This document shows, in pieces, positions 52,952-61,273 of a stretch of DNA of 64,000 nucleotides. How positions within the stretch are numbered: position 1 is the stretch's first letter; each line of letters starts with the position of its first letter. The position numbers and the translations under genes are program-made. The stretch lies in assembly GCA_900315285.1 (NCBI GenBank), contig OMYO01000006.1, positions 1-64,000 on the forward strand, given 5' to 3'. The stretch is from an uncultured Eubacteriales bacterium (GTDB lineage Bacteria; Bacillota; Clostridia; Oscillospirales; Acutalibacteraceae). The notes under the pieces are model-generated. The model worked only from the letters and a program-made list of their open reading frames with translations, was not told the DNA's origin and searched no databases.

Positions 52952-53326
52952 ATGGCCAAAAAAAGCAAAAAGAGCTCCATCGCCCTTGTGGTCATTGTGA
53001 TAATTGCGGCCGTGCTAGCGGCTATTCTCATTCCCCTGTATAGCAGGCAACAGCGGGGGACAAGGGAACCGACAGCCTCCCTTACCTCCATGACGAGTAC
53101 AGAGAGTTCCTCGAGGACCCGGCCTGTCATTCCCAACGCAGCCGTCAGCGGCTCCAAGGCCCCGGAACTCGCCAAGCAGAGCCATCCCGACTACGATTTT
53201 GAGCTGGAGAGCGCCGAGCAGGATCCGGACGGAAAGAGCTACTATATCCTGGAGGGCGTGGACAGCCACGGAAATGTGCTGGACGTCAAAGTGGATGCGC
53301 AGACCGGCGAGGTCATTGCGGAGTAG
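52952..53326 (+). CDS. Small membrane-anchored protein with a PepSY-like C-terminus
   Basis: The 124-residue protein starts at ATG 52952 after AAGGAGGTATAACC; the longer frame begins before the site. One membrane helix (about 9-29, IALVVIVIIAAVLAAILIPL) follows a Lys-rich start. A Ser/Thr/Arg-rich linker then leads to a domain YDFELESAEQDPDGKSYYIL, with VLDVKVDAQTGEVIAE at the end, like a single PepSY repeat (a small fold often seen in inhibitors or binding modules). It is outward-facing in prediction. Target unknown. Confidence 0.75.
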   Translation: MAKKSKKSSIALVVIVIIAAVLAAILIPLYSRQQRGTREPTASLTSMTSTESSSRTRPVIPNAAVSGSKAPELAKQSHPDYDFELESAEQDPDGKSYYILEGVDSHGNVLDVKVDAQTGEVIAE

Positions 53327-53339
53327 TGAAATAGAAAAG

Positions 53340-53371
53340 CCGCTGTAGACATAACCTTATGTCTGCAGCGG
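53340..53371. terminator. Bidirectional terminator between the PepSY-like gene and typA
   Basis: A 15-bp stem (53340-53354 with 53357-53371, one G-U pair) with a two-base loop has a T-rich run after it on both strands. It lies 20 bp from the typA stop. Confidence 0.85.
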
Positions 53372-53390
53372 TTTACTTTATTGCAAAAAA

Positions 53391-55220
53391 TTATTTTTTC
53401 TTCTTCTTAGAAGCCATCTTCATGCGCTGTTCCTTGGAGAGGATGCGCTTACGGAGACGAAGGGACTCCGGAGTGATCTCCAGGAGCTCATCATCTGCAA
53501 TGAACTCCATGCACTGCTCGAGAGAGAGCTGCTCCGGAGGTACGAGACGAAGAGCGTCGTCGGAGCCGGAGGCACGGGTGTTGGTGAGATGTTTGGTCTT
53601 GCAGACGTTGACAACGATGTCGTCGGAGCGGGTGGACTCGCCGACGATCATGCCCTCATAGACCTCAACGCCGGGGCCGACAAACAGGACACCGCGGTCC
53701 TGAACATTGAACAGTCCGTAGGCGGAGGTGACACCCTGCTCATAGGAGACGAGGGAGCCGCGCTCGCGGGTCTCAATATCTCCTTTATAGGGCTCATAGC
53801 CGGCAAAGGTTTGGTTCATAATGCCGTTTCCGTTAGTGTCGGTCATGAACTCGGAGCGGTAACCGATGAGTCCGCGGGACGGGACGTTGAACTCCAGGTG
53901 GGTGGCAGCGCCGGGGTTGGCCTGCATGTCGCGAAGCTCGGCTTTGCGGGAGCCAAGTTTCTGGATGACGGCGCCGACATACTCCTCGGGTACCTCAACG
54001 ACCAAATCCTCCATGGGCTCGAGAAGCTTGCCATTTTCGTCCTTCTTGAAGATAACTTCCGGGCGGGAGACGGCAAACTCATAGCCCTCACGGCGCATAG
54101 TCTCAATGAGGATGGAGAGATGGAGCTCACCGCGGCCGGAGACCTTGAAGGTGTCCGTCGTGTCGGTCTCTTCCACGCGCATGGAGACGTTGGTCTCCAC
54201 TTCCTTGAACAGGCGGTCACGGATATTTCGGGAGGTGACATATTTGCCCTCCTGACCGGCAAATGGGCTGTCGTTGACGATCCAGTTCATGGAGATGGTG
54301 GGCTCGTCGATCTTGATAAACTGGAGGGGCTGAACGTCCTCCGGGTCACAGAGGGTCTCGCCGATGTTTACGTCGGTGATGCCGGCGGCGCAGATGATCT
54401 CACCGGCTGCAGCCGAGGAGACCTCGACTTTCCGCAGACCGTTGAAGATGTAGAGTTTGGAGATCTTGACCTTTTCCTCCGAGCCGTCGCGGCGGCAGAG
54501 GACATACTGGGTGCCGGGCTTGACGACGCCGCGCTCAATGCGGCCAATTCCCAGACGACCAACATAGTCGTCGTAGTCCAGAGAGGAGAACAGCACCTGT
54601 GTGTCGCCGTCCATGTCACCGGTGGGAGCTGGGATCTCATTGATGATAGACTCGAAGATGGGGGTCATGTCTCCGGAGCGGTCATTGCTGTCGTAGGAGG
54701 CATAGCCGTCGCGGGCAGAGGCAAAGACGACCGGGAACTCGATCTGGTCCTCGTCGGCGCCCAGCTCGATGAAGAGGTCGATGACCTCGTCGACGACCTC
54801 GGCCGGACGTGCACCAGGGCGGTCAATCTTGTTGATGACGACGACGACCTTCTTGCGGAGCGCCAGTGCCTTTTTCAGAACGAAACGGGTCTGCGGCATG
54901 CAGCCCTCAAAGGCATCCACAAGGAGAAGAACACCGTCGACCATGAGCATGATCCGCTCGACCTCGCCGCCGAAGTCGGCATGGCCGGGGGTGTCGATGA
55001 TGTTGATTTTTGTACCTTTATACATGACGGACGTGTTCTTGGACAGGATGGTGATTCCGCGCTCCTTCTCGAGGGCGTTGGAGTCCATGACACGCTCGTC
55101 CACCTGCTCATTGGTGCGGAAGGTACCGCTCTGCTTGAGCAGCGCATCTACCAGCGTCGTTTTACCGTGGTCAACATGGGCGATCATGGCGACGTTGCGA
55201 ATGTCATCTCTAGTTTTCAA
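53391..55220 (-). CDS. typA: Translational GTPase TypA/BipA
   Basis: The 609-residue ribosome-binding GTPase has the G1 motif [24 protein letters not shown] (G2), [16 protein letters not shown] (G3), [10 protein letters not shown] (G4), EF-Tu domain II, EF-G-like domains III and V, and the BipA-specific C-terminal domain ending in a Lys-rich tail ([10 protein letters not shown]). It helps 50S assembly and stress adaptation. Its gene has its own promoter and terminator. Confidence 0.97.
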   Translation of the reverse strand: MKTRDDIRNVAMIAHVDHGKTTLVDALLKQSGTFRTNEQVDERVMDSNALEKERGITILSKNTSVMYKGTKINIIDTPGHADFGGEVERIMLMVDGVLLLVDAFEGCMPQTRFVLKKALALRKKVVVVINKIDRPGARPAEVVDEVIDLFIELGADEDQIEFPVVFASARDGYASYDSNDRSGDMTPIFESIINEIPAPTGDMDGDTQVLFSSLDYDDYVGRLGIGRIERGVVKPGTQYVLCRRDGSEEKVKISKLYIFNGLRKVEVSSAAAGEIICAAGITDVNIGETLCDPEDVQPLQFIKIDEPTISMNWIVNDSPFAGQEGKYVTSRNIRDRLFKEVETNVSMRVEETDTTDTFKVSGRGELHLSILIETMRREGYEFAVSRPEVIFKKDENGKLLEPMEDLVVEVPEEYVGAVIQKLGSRKAELRDMQANPGAATHLEFNVPSRGLIGYRSEFMTDTNGNGIMNQTFAGYEPYKGDIETRERGSLVSYEQGVTSAYGLFNVQDRGVLFVGPGVEVYEGMIVGESTRSDDIVVNVCKTKHLTNTRASGSDDALRLVPPEQLSLEQCMEFIADDELLEITPESLRLRKRILSKEQRMKMASKKKKK

Positions 55221-55281
55221 GACGTTACACCTTCCAAAAAGCTAAATTACCAAAAAATACTGAATCGCGTATACGAACGAG

Positions 55282-55310
55282 ATTTTATCACCGTGTCCAC
55301 GACAATGCAA
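55282..55310 (-). promoter_or_regulatory. typA promoter
   Basis: On the minus strand, TTGCAT (55305-55310) and TAAAAT (55282-55287) are 17 bp apart, about 60 bp before the typA ATG. The divergent gene at 55358 may use TATGAT at 55337-55342. Confidence 0.65.
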
Positions 55311-55357
55311 GAAATTTTCAGACTTTTAATAAAAGGTATGATAGAATAGAAAGACAA

Positions 55358-56659
55358 ATGTTACGAAAGGAGCGGATTTTCCTGTCAGACGAGAGAGAGA
55401 ACGGGCTCCAGGAGGAGCTCGAGGATATCCGTGATAAGTTCCAGGCCGGCATCGACGAGATGATGGCGGCCCATCCGGACAAGGATTGGAACGACTTTGT
55501 AAAGGAGGCAGCCATGGAACAGGAGAACCAGACCCCGGCAGCAGCTGGGGAGCAGGAGTCACAGAAGTTCACGTGGTGGTCATTTTTCATCCCGGCCATT
55601 GCGCTGATCTTCCTGGCCTTTGCCATCATATTCCTTGTAAACGGCTGGAGTTTGTTTTCAAACACCGCGGTGGCGCAGAAACGTGCCATTGAGAACCGGC
55701 CTGTGTCGGCCCTTGCCAAGTATGAGGCCATGAACCAGGGCATTGACGAGTCCTCTTTCCAGCAGGACTACGGCTGGAAATACCTGAAGAATCAGGTCAA
55801 GCTCTATGACAAGCTGGGCCTCACGCAGATGGAACAGATGGGTTCCTTCCTGGAAACCCACTATACCGACAAGGCGCTGAAAAGCTGCTGGAACCATTAT
55901 GCCAAGAATCGCAAGGCGGAGTACGATCAGTACAACACCGCCATCTACGCATTCCAGGACGCCATGCAGGAGAGCAGCAGTTATAAGGGGCTTGTAAGCA
56001 CCTTTGATAAAGAGATCGCCGGGAAAAATATCAACCCGTCCTATGTCAACTTCTTCCATTACTATGCGGCGCTCATGACCGGACAGAAACCGGCGGAGCA
56101 GCATAAGAGCATTGAGGGAATCAAGGACAAGAAGCTCCGCTACCCCATTGAGGCGGAATATTGCCTGAACTCCAAGGACTGGGACGGCGCGGTCCGCTAC
56201 TCCAACAAAATTCTCCGCAGCAACAAGGAGAACACCTACGCCTACGTCTATAAATCCTTCGGCCAGAGAATGCAGAAGGATCTCGCCGGAGCCCGGGAGA
56301 CGGCAGAAACCGGTCTGGCGGTGGACTCCCACAACGGCCCTCTGTACTATCAGCTCTCCGTTCTGGAACTCCTGAAGGGCAACTATGCCAAGGCGGGAGA
56401 ATATGCTTACACCTCTGCCACCTACAGTCTCACCGACCAGGCCGTCAGCCTCAACGCCATGATCTATGGCCTGCGCGCCAATGCCTACAAGAAGGCGGGC
56501 AATGAGAAAGCTTATGAGAAGATGATGAGCGGGTACAACAGCATGCTTGCCCTCCTGAAACAGGGCGATGCAGCTCCTTCCCCCGACGTGGCAAAGGTCA
56601 TCTCCGGGCAGAAGACCGTGGCAGATGTATTTCTGAAAGGGACCGGTGACCTGGCATGA
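55358..56659 (+). CDS. Membrane protein with TPR-like repeats, unknown function
   Basis: The protein is up to 433 residues. After a charged N-terminus (QEELEDIRDKFQAGIDEMM) there is one membrane helix (about 72-95, FFIPAIALIFLAFAIIFLV). The external or cytoplasmic C-terminal part has helical pairs like TPR repeats (AEYCLNSKDWDGAVRYSNKI, LQLSVLELLKGNYAKAGEYA-type). The start is unclear: the ribosome site AAAGGAG lies inside the frame after ATG 55358, so a CTG at 55382 may be the real start. It overlaps the next gene by 4 bp; the two may act together. Confidence 0.75.
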   Translation: MLRKERIFLSDERENGLQEELEDIRDKFQAGIDEMMAAHPDKDWNDFVKEAAMEQENQTPAAAGEQESQKFTWWSFFIPAIALIFLAFAIIFLVNGWSLFSNTAVAQKRAIENRPVSALAKYEAMNQGIDESSFQQDYGWKYLKNQVKLYDKLGLTQMEQMGSFLETHYTDKALKSCWNHYAKNRKAEYDQYNTAIYAFQDAMQESSSYKGLVSTFDKEIAGKNINPSYVNFFHYYAALMTGQKPAEQHKSIEGIKDKKLRYPIEAEYCLNSKDWDGAVRYSNKILRSNKENTYAYVYKSFGQRMQKDLAGARETAETGLAVDSHNGPLYYQLSVLELLKGNYAKAGEYAYTSATYSLTDQAVSLNAMIYGLRANAYKKAGNEKAYEKMMSGYNSMLALLKQGDAAPSPDVAKVISGQKTVADVFLKGTGDLA

Positions 56660-57198
56660 AGACACTCTATAAGATTATTAAATATATCACATTCCCGGGA
56701 GCACTCCTGAAGGGCTTCCTGGAGCAGCTGTTCTGCCGCATCTATCATATTCCGGTCACAAACAGTGAGTATATGCAGGACAATGAGCTCTGCGGCCACG
56801 TGGAGCACGACCTTGCCGGCAAGAAGGGAAGTTTCGGCATTGCATGGTTCCCGCACATCATCATGGTGCTGCTCGGCCTGTTCATTGCGCTGCCGGGCGG
56901 AATCAACTTCTTCTACATTGGAACGTTTGATGTCCTGTCCCTCATCCTCTTCTATGTGGGCGTCTCCTTCCTGACGAATGCATTTCCGCTTGAAGATGAT
57001 GTCCTCAATATGTGGGACCACCTCTACGGCAAAGACTCCGACGCCAAAATGGTATCCAAGATTTTCCTGGCCATTCCGGCCGCGGTACTCTACGCCGGCT
57101 CCTATCTTGAGAAGTACGGCCTCACCATTCTCACGGGGTTCCTTTGCGGCTGGGGTTTCCCATACCTTGTCGCCCTGTTCTTCCCATCCGGGCTTTAA
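56656..57198 (+). CDS. Multi-spanning membrane protein, unknown function
   Basis: The 180-residue protein has about four membrane helices (IIMVLLGLFIALPGGINFFY, VLSLILFYVGVSFLTNAF, MVSKIFLAIPAAVLYAGSYL, LTILTGFLCGWGFPYLVALF). The N-terminal part has a conserved-looking GHVEHDLAGKKGSFGIAWFP. I do not recognise the family; a degenerate M50-like (DUF3267) fold was considered but no HExxH is present. Its ATG overlaps the stop of the TPR-like gene, indicating a functional pair. A terminator follows. Confidence 0.72.
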   Translation: MKTLYKIIKYITFPGALLKGFLEQLFCRIYHIPVTNSEYMQDNELCGHVEHDLAGKKGSFGIAWFPHIIMVLLGLFIALPGGINFFYIGTFDVLSLILFYVGVSFLTNAFPLEDDVLNMWDHLYGKDSDAKMVSKIFLAIPAAVLYAGSYLEKYGLTILTGFLCGWGFPYLVALFFPSGL

Positions 57199-57218
57199 TT
57201 TATTGAGCAAAAAAAACA

Positions 57219-57268
57219 GCGGGTGCGCTGTCCGACCATCTCCGGTCCGGCAGCGCACCCGTTTTCTA
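57219..57268. terminator. Bidirectional terminator between the membrane-protein pair and tusA
   Basis: CGGGTGCGCTG (57220-57230) pairs with CAGCGCACCCG (57251-57261), with an inner CCGACC/GGTCCGG stem, followed by TTTTCT on the plus strand and preceded by an A run that is T-rich on the minus strand. Confidence 0.9.
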
Positions 57269-57275
57269 ATTTCAA

Positions 57276-57521
57276 TTATTCTCCGACTTTTTCCACATAG
57301 AGGGTATAGGTCTCATCCCCGTTGTCCTGAAGCTTCAGGATCTTGTGTCCGTCGTCCTTTACGGAGCGGGGCACATTCTGTACGGGCTCGCCGTCATTCA
57401 TGCGGATGGCGAGGACCTGGCCCTCGTCCAGTTCCTCCAGTTTTACCTTGGCGGTGACAAAGGTCATGGGGCAGACCTGGTCGGTGATGTCGAGTTCGGC
57501 ATCGGAGTGGATTTCACTCAT
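57276..57521 (-). CDS. tusA: TusA-family sulfur carrier protein
   Basis: The 81-residue protein has the conserved Cys-Pro of TusA in LDITDQVCPMTFVTAKVKLE (Cys at 17) and the typical alpha-beta sandwich. TusA proteins carry persulfide sulfur on this Cys. Its position as the last gene of the sulfate-reduction operon, overlapping the sulfite reductase gene by 4 bp, suggests that it accepts or hands on sulfur from that pathway and not a role only in tRNA thiolation. Confidence 0.92.
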   Translation of the reverse strand: MSEIHSDAELDITDQVCPMTFVTAKVKLEELDEGQVLAIRMNDGEPVQNVPRSVKDDGHKILKLQDNGDETYTLYVEKVGE

Positions 57522-58378
57522 TTGGCATAGGCCTCCTTAATAATCTCGTTGAACTTCTCCCGGCCGTAACGCTCAATGCTCACATTTAGCCGGTCACCCG
57601 GCTCGCCGTGTTCGGAGAAGAAGTCGATCGTGGCGTCACAGATGCGGATGAGCTGGTCGTGGTCCTCCACGAAGGGCACAATGGATTCGCCAAAATGGAA
57701 GTGGTTTCCGAAGGTGCCGCCGAAGGTCAGCAGGTAGCCCGGATGCTCTTCATAGGCTGCAGTGGGGCAGGCCTTGGCGCAGCGCCCACAGTAGGTGCAC
57801 TTCTCCTGGTCGACTGTGATGGTCCCATCTTTCAATGTAATGGCATTGTCCCGGCAGGCTTTGACGCATACCCCGCAGGCGATGCAGTTCTCCGGAATCC
57901 ACTCGACGCGCTCCGCGCCCTTGATACCGAGGTCGTTCTCCTCCGTCTTCAGGCAGTTGTTACGGCAGCCGGTGATTCCAAACTTAAACTTACCCGGAAG
58001 TTCCTGAGCAAAGTAGCGCTTGTCGATTTCCTGAGCAAGGGCATAGGTGTCAATGCATGCGCTGGGACATGTGGCACTTCCCTGGCAGGCCGTCGTGGTG
58101 CGGACACGGGGGCCGCAGACGCTGGGGCTGACCCCGCCGGCGGCAAGATCTGCCTTTATTGCGTCAATATCTGCGGCGTCCATCCACGGAATCTCCAGAC
58201 TCTGGCGGGAGGTGAAGTGGACATAGCCCTTGCCGTATTTCTCCGCCACCTCGCTGACGGTCCTCATCTGCTCGGAGGTGAAGTGGCCGCCCACGACATG
58301 GATTCGGAGTGCAAATTTATTCTTCTGTTTCTGGCGCATCCAGCCGCCTTTTTTCAGTTCTGCGTAGTTGATGCTCAT
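57518..58378 (-). CDS. Siroheme sulfite reductase-like protein with inserted ferredoxin domain
   Basis: The 286-residue protein has the siroheme/4Fe-4S binding motifs C-x5-C (ACQGSATCPSAC) and C-x3-C (ITGCRNNCLKTEEND). Between the halves of the core, two ferredoxin clusters are inserted: CIACGVCVKACRDNA and CTYCGRCAKACPTAA. This is the compact, single-gene design of the anaerobic Dsr-like (alSir/Dsr-LP) family, much smaller than CysI. It would reduce sulfite to sulfide with electrons from ferredoxin-like donors. It follows cysN and overlaps tusA by 4 bp. Confidence 0.88.
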   Translation of the reverse strand: MSINYAELKKGGWMRQKQKNKFALRIHVVGGHFTSEQMRTVSEVAEKYGKGYVHFTSRQSLEIPWMDAADIDAIKADLAAGGVSPSVCGPRVRTTTACQGSATCPSACIDTYALAQEIDKRYFAQELPGKFKFGITGCRNNCLKTEENDLGIKGAERVEWIPENCIACGVCVKACRDNAITLKDGTITVDQEKCTYCGRCAKACPTAAYEEHPGYLLTFGGTFGNHFHFGESIVPFVEDHDQLIRICDATIDFFSEHGEPGDRLNVSIERYGREKFNEIIKEAYAK

Positions 58379-58397
58379 TGGGTTCCCTCTCTAGTCA

Positions 58398-60038
58398 TCA
58401 GATGTTGTCCCGGTCCACGGAGGTGCCGGTGTCATATTGGGAGTCGCGGAACAGCCGGCGGGCAGTGCCTGTAGCGCTGTCTCCATCGACCTTTGCGACA
58501 ATTTCGTAATTCCCATTATCCGATATGATATCCGGCAATTCAACCCCATCTTTCTGGAAAAGCAGCACGAGGATACCTGCAGCGAGAAGGTTTTTCAAGA
58601 TGGCGGCAATCGGCTCACCCGGTTCCGGAACATAGAGATAGGTGTGACGGCCCTGAAGAAGGAGCGCCTTTTCCACGTCCCCGACAAAATCTTTTGTAAA
58701 TCCTTCGGTTTCCCGGAAAACGGCGGTGAGAGCAGACTGTCCTTTCGAGGCGGCACGCAGTTCTGGTGTGACACATCCCTCGGTGGAGATCTTGCCACCA
58801 ATCTCAGCATGGGTGACGACACCGCAGGCGGAGGTCTGGAACGAGATCCGGTCAATCAAGATCAGCTCGCCCAGAGTCCGGTGGAGGCGAAATTCATCGG
58901 CGACGACCCGGTCCGTCAGGGCAATCTTGACGACGGCGAGCTCATTTTTGGTGAGTTCGCTGGCATCCCGATGTTCGCCGGTGTTTACATCAATTTTATA
59001 GAGAATGCTGGACACCAGCCCCGGAATCATTTTCGTGCCGAGCTTGACGAAAAAGTTCTTACCGATGGAGAGCGTCGTGTCGTCCATCCAGAGGATGGTG
59101 GCCGTCAGAGAGTCGGCGGTGCGAAGTCCTGCGTCCCGTGTGAGAACGCTGCCCCGGGAGGTGTCAATTTCGCGGTCCAGCGTGATGGTGACCGGCTGTC
59201 CTTTTTCTGCGCGATTCACCGTTTTATCTCCCACAAGGATCTCCTTCACATGGGCTTTCTCCTCGCTGGGAAGATTGGTGATCTCGTCGCCAACAGTGAC
59301 AGTTCCAGATTCGATTTGGCCCTGAAAGCCGCGGAATGTGTGGTTTGGCCGGCAGACGCGCTGTACCGGAAGGTAGAAGCCCTTTTCCTCGTAGCCGTCA
59401 TCGACATCGACGGTCTCCAGAAAATCAAGAAGTACATCGCCCGTGTACCAGGACATCTTCTCCGAACGCACGGTGACGTTGTCGCCCTCTGTGGCAGAGA
59501 CAGGGATGATGGTGACCGAGGGGAGATGGAGTTCTTTTGACAGCTCATTTATCTGGGCGGAGATTTCCTGGAATCGCGCTTCCCTGTAGTCCACAAGATC
59601 CATCTTGTTCACGGCGAAGACGAAATGGCGAATTCCCATGAGGGCGCAGATTCTGGCGTGGCGCCGGGTCTGGACCAGGACACCCTGCTCCGCGTCTACG
59701 AGGATGACGGCGAGCTCAGCAAAGGAGGCGCCGACAGCCATGTTGCGTGTGTACTCCTCGTGGCCAGGGGTGTCGGCCACAATGAAACTGCGGCGGTCCG
59801 TGGTGAAGTAGCGGTAGGCCACATCAATGGTGATGCCCTGTTCGCGCTCTTCGGTGAGACCGTCAAGCAACAGGGAGTAGTCGATGGCGCCGCCGCGGCT
59901 GCCGACCTTGGAGTCCAGCTTCAGGGCTTTCTCCTGGTCCGCATAGAGCAGCTTGGCGTCGTAGAGGATGTGGCCAATGAGCGTGGATTTGCCGTCGTCC
60001 ACACTGCCGCAGGTGATAAATTTCAGAAGATCGTCCAT
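58398..60038 (-). CDS. cysN: Sulfate adenylyltransferase GTPase subunit with a decayed APS-kinase-like tail
   Basis: The 546-residue protein has the EF-Tu-like GTPase domain (G1 GSVDDGKSTLIGHI at 11-24, DTPGHEEYTRNMA, NKMDLVDY) and two beta-barrel domains to about residue 425. It drives APS formation by CysD through GTP hydrolysis. The last 119 residues (428-546) resemble APS kinase (KGQSALTAVFRE, then EKALLLQGRHTYLY and LAAGILVLLFQ), but the P-loop GLSGSGKST is replaced by QSALTAV and the DGDN motif is lost. It is therefore probably an inactive CysC relic. Overlaps cysD by one base. Confidence 0.93.
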   Translation of the reverse strand: MDDLLKFITCGSVDDGKSTLIGHILYDAKLLYADQEKALKLDSKVGSRGGAIDYSLLLDGLTEEREQGITIDVAYRYFTTDRRSFIVADTPGHEEYTRNMAVGASFAELAVILVDAEQGVLVQTRRHARICALMGIRHFVFAVNKMDLVDYREARFQEISAQINELSKELHLPSVTIIPVSATEGDNVTVRSEKMSWYTGDVLLDFLETVDVDDGYEEKGFYLPVQRVCRPNHTFRGFQGQIESGTVTVGDEITNLPSEEKAHVKEILVGDKTVNRAEKGQPVTITLDREIDTSRGSVLTRDAGLRTADSLTATILWMDDTTLSIGKNFFVKLGTKMIPGLVSSILYKIDVNTGEHRDASELTKNELAVVKIALTDRVVADEFRLHRTLGELILIDRISFQTSACGVVTHAEIGGKISTEGCVTPELRAASKGQSALTAVFRETEGFTKDFVGDVEKALLLQGRHTYLYVPEPGEPIAAILKNLLAAGILVLLFQKDGVELPDIISDNGNYEIVAKVDGDSATGTARRLFRDSQYDTGTSVDRDNI

Positions 60039-60940
60039 TAAAAATATCCCTCTTTCTTACGTCTCTCCATGCTGCCCTCGCCGCCGTCCTTGTCGATGAC
60101 GCGGGACGTCCGCTCCGACTCGACGGCGCTCAGGGTCTCGTCGATGATCTCGTCCAGCGTCTCGGCGTCGGACTCAAATCCGCCGGTCAGCGGGTAACAT
60201 CCCAGGGTGCGGAAGCGGATCTTTTTGTGCATGATCTCCTCGCCGGGCTTAAGCCGCATGCGGTCATCGTCCACCATGATCAGGTTGCCATCCCGCTCGA
60301 CACAGGGGCGGACAGCGGCAAAATACAGTGGAACAATGTCAATGTTCTCGCGTTTGATGTACTGCCAGATGTCTTTTTCTGTCCAGTTGGAGATGGGGAA
60401 GACGCGGATGCTCTCGCCCTTGTGGATCTGGGTGTTGTAAAGCTTCCACATCTCCGGGCGCTGATTTTTCGGATCCCAGGCCTGGGCCTCGTTGCGGAAG
60501 GAGAAGATTCTCTCCTTTGCACGGGACTTCTCCTCGTCCCGCCGACCACCGCCGAAGGCGGCGTCAAAGCCGTACTTGGCGAGGGCCTGTTTCAGGGCCT
60601 GGGTCTTCATGATATCGGTGTAGGAGGAGCCGTTGTCAAAGGGGTTGATCCCCTGCCGAACGCCCTCCTCGTTGGTATAGTGCAGCATTGTAATGCCATA
60701 TTTCTCCGCGGTCCTGTCCCGGAACTCGATCATCTCCCGGAATTTCCAGGTGGTGTCAATATGCAGGAACGGAAACGGCGGCTTCTCCGGATAAAAGGCC
60801 TTGAGGGCCAGGTGGAGCATGACCGAGCTGTCCTTTCCGATGGAATAGAGCATGACCGGATTTTCGCACTCGGCGGCCACTTCGCGGAAGATATAGATGG
60901 CCTCCGCCTCCAGCTCGTCGAGGTGCGTAAGATCACTCAT
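60038..60940 (-). CDS. cysD: Sulfate adenylyltransferase subunit 2
   Basis: The 300-residue ATP-PPi-type enzyme forms APS from sulfate and ATP, coupled to CysN. The PP-loop is [40 protein letters not shown] and [20 protein letters not shown] are the expected CysD signatures, with [15 protein letters not shown]. Length is typical. The gene lies between aprB (18-bp gap) and cysN (overlap of one base). Confidence 0.96.
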   Translation of the reverse strand: MSDLTHLDELEAEAIYIFREVAAECENPVMLYSIGKDSSVMLHLALKAFYPEKPPFPFLHIDTTWKFREMIEFRDRTAEKYGITMLHYTNEEGVRQGINPFDNGSSYTDIMKTQALKQALAKYGFDAAFGGGRRDEEKSRAKERIFSFRNEAQAWDPKNQRPEMWKLYNTQIHKGESIRVFPISNWTEKDIWQYIKRENIDIVPLYFAAVRPCVERDGNLIMVDDDRMRLKPGEEIMHKKIRFRTLGCYPLTGGFESDAETLDEIIDETLSAVESERTSRVIDKDGGEGSMERRKKEGYF

Positions 60941-60958
60941 GGAAGTTCCTCCTTTTAT

Positions 60959-61273
60959 TTAATACTGATTGGACTCGCTCCGGTCGATGGAGATGGTCTC
61001 CTCCGTCCCATCCGGGAGCGTGACGGTCCAGTTCAGGTAATGGCTTGTGGATTCTGCACGGAGCGTGGCGCCGGCCCCGCCGACATCGGCTCCGAGAAAA
61101 TAGCGGATGGCCTGGACGCTGCATACCTTGATACAGGATGTGCAGCCCCAGCAGTCCTGGACCCTGGGGATCTCCGCCAGCCCCCGGCTGTCCTTATGGA
61201 TCAGGTTTCCCGGACAGCTCTCCATGCACCGGCCGCAGCCGATACATAGGTCCTTATTGATCTGTATGCTCAT
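60959..61273 (-). CDS. aprB: Adenylylsulfate reductase beta subunit (AprB-like ferredoxin)
   Basis: The 104-residue protein has two 4Fe-4S motifs: CIGCGRCMESCPGNL (about 10-24) and CWGCTSCIKVCSVQA (about 42-56). It then has a short beta tail (TSHYLNWTVTLPDGTEETIS). It is the electron-entry subunit for AprA. It is much shorter than dissimilatory AprB (about 150 residues), missing the long C-terminal arm that wraps around AprA. It overlaps aprA by 20 bp. Context and motif order support the assignment. Confidence 0.88.
   Translation of the reverse strand: MSIQINKDLCIGCGRCMESCPGNLIHKDSRGLAEIPRVQDCWGCTSCIKVCSVQAIRYFLGADVGGAGATLRAESTSHYLNWTVTLPDGTEETISIDRSESNQY

Noticed and set aside
53589-55349. 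586-codon plus-strand frame opposite typA
   Set aside because: Antisense to a fully conserved GTPase gene; no ribosome site or family motif.
56656-57198. M50/DUF3267-type zinc peptidase
   Set aside because: The membrane layout is suggestive, but there is no HExxH; GHVEHD does not fit the metal site, so it is left as unknown.
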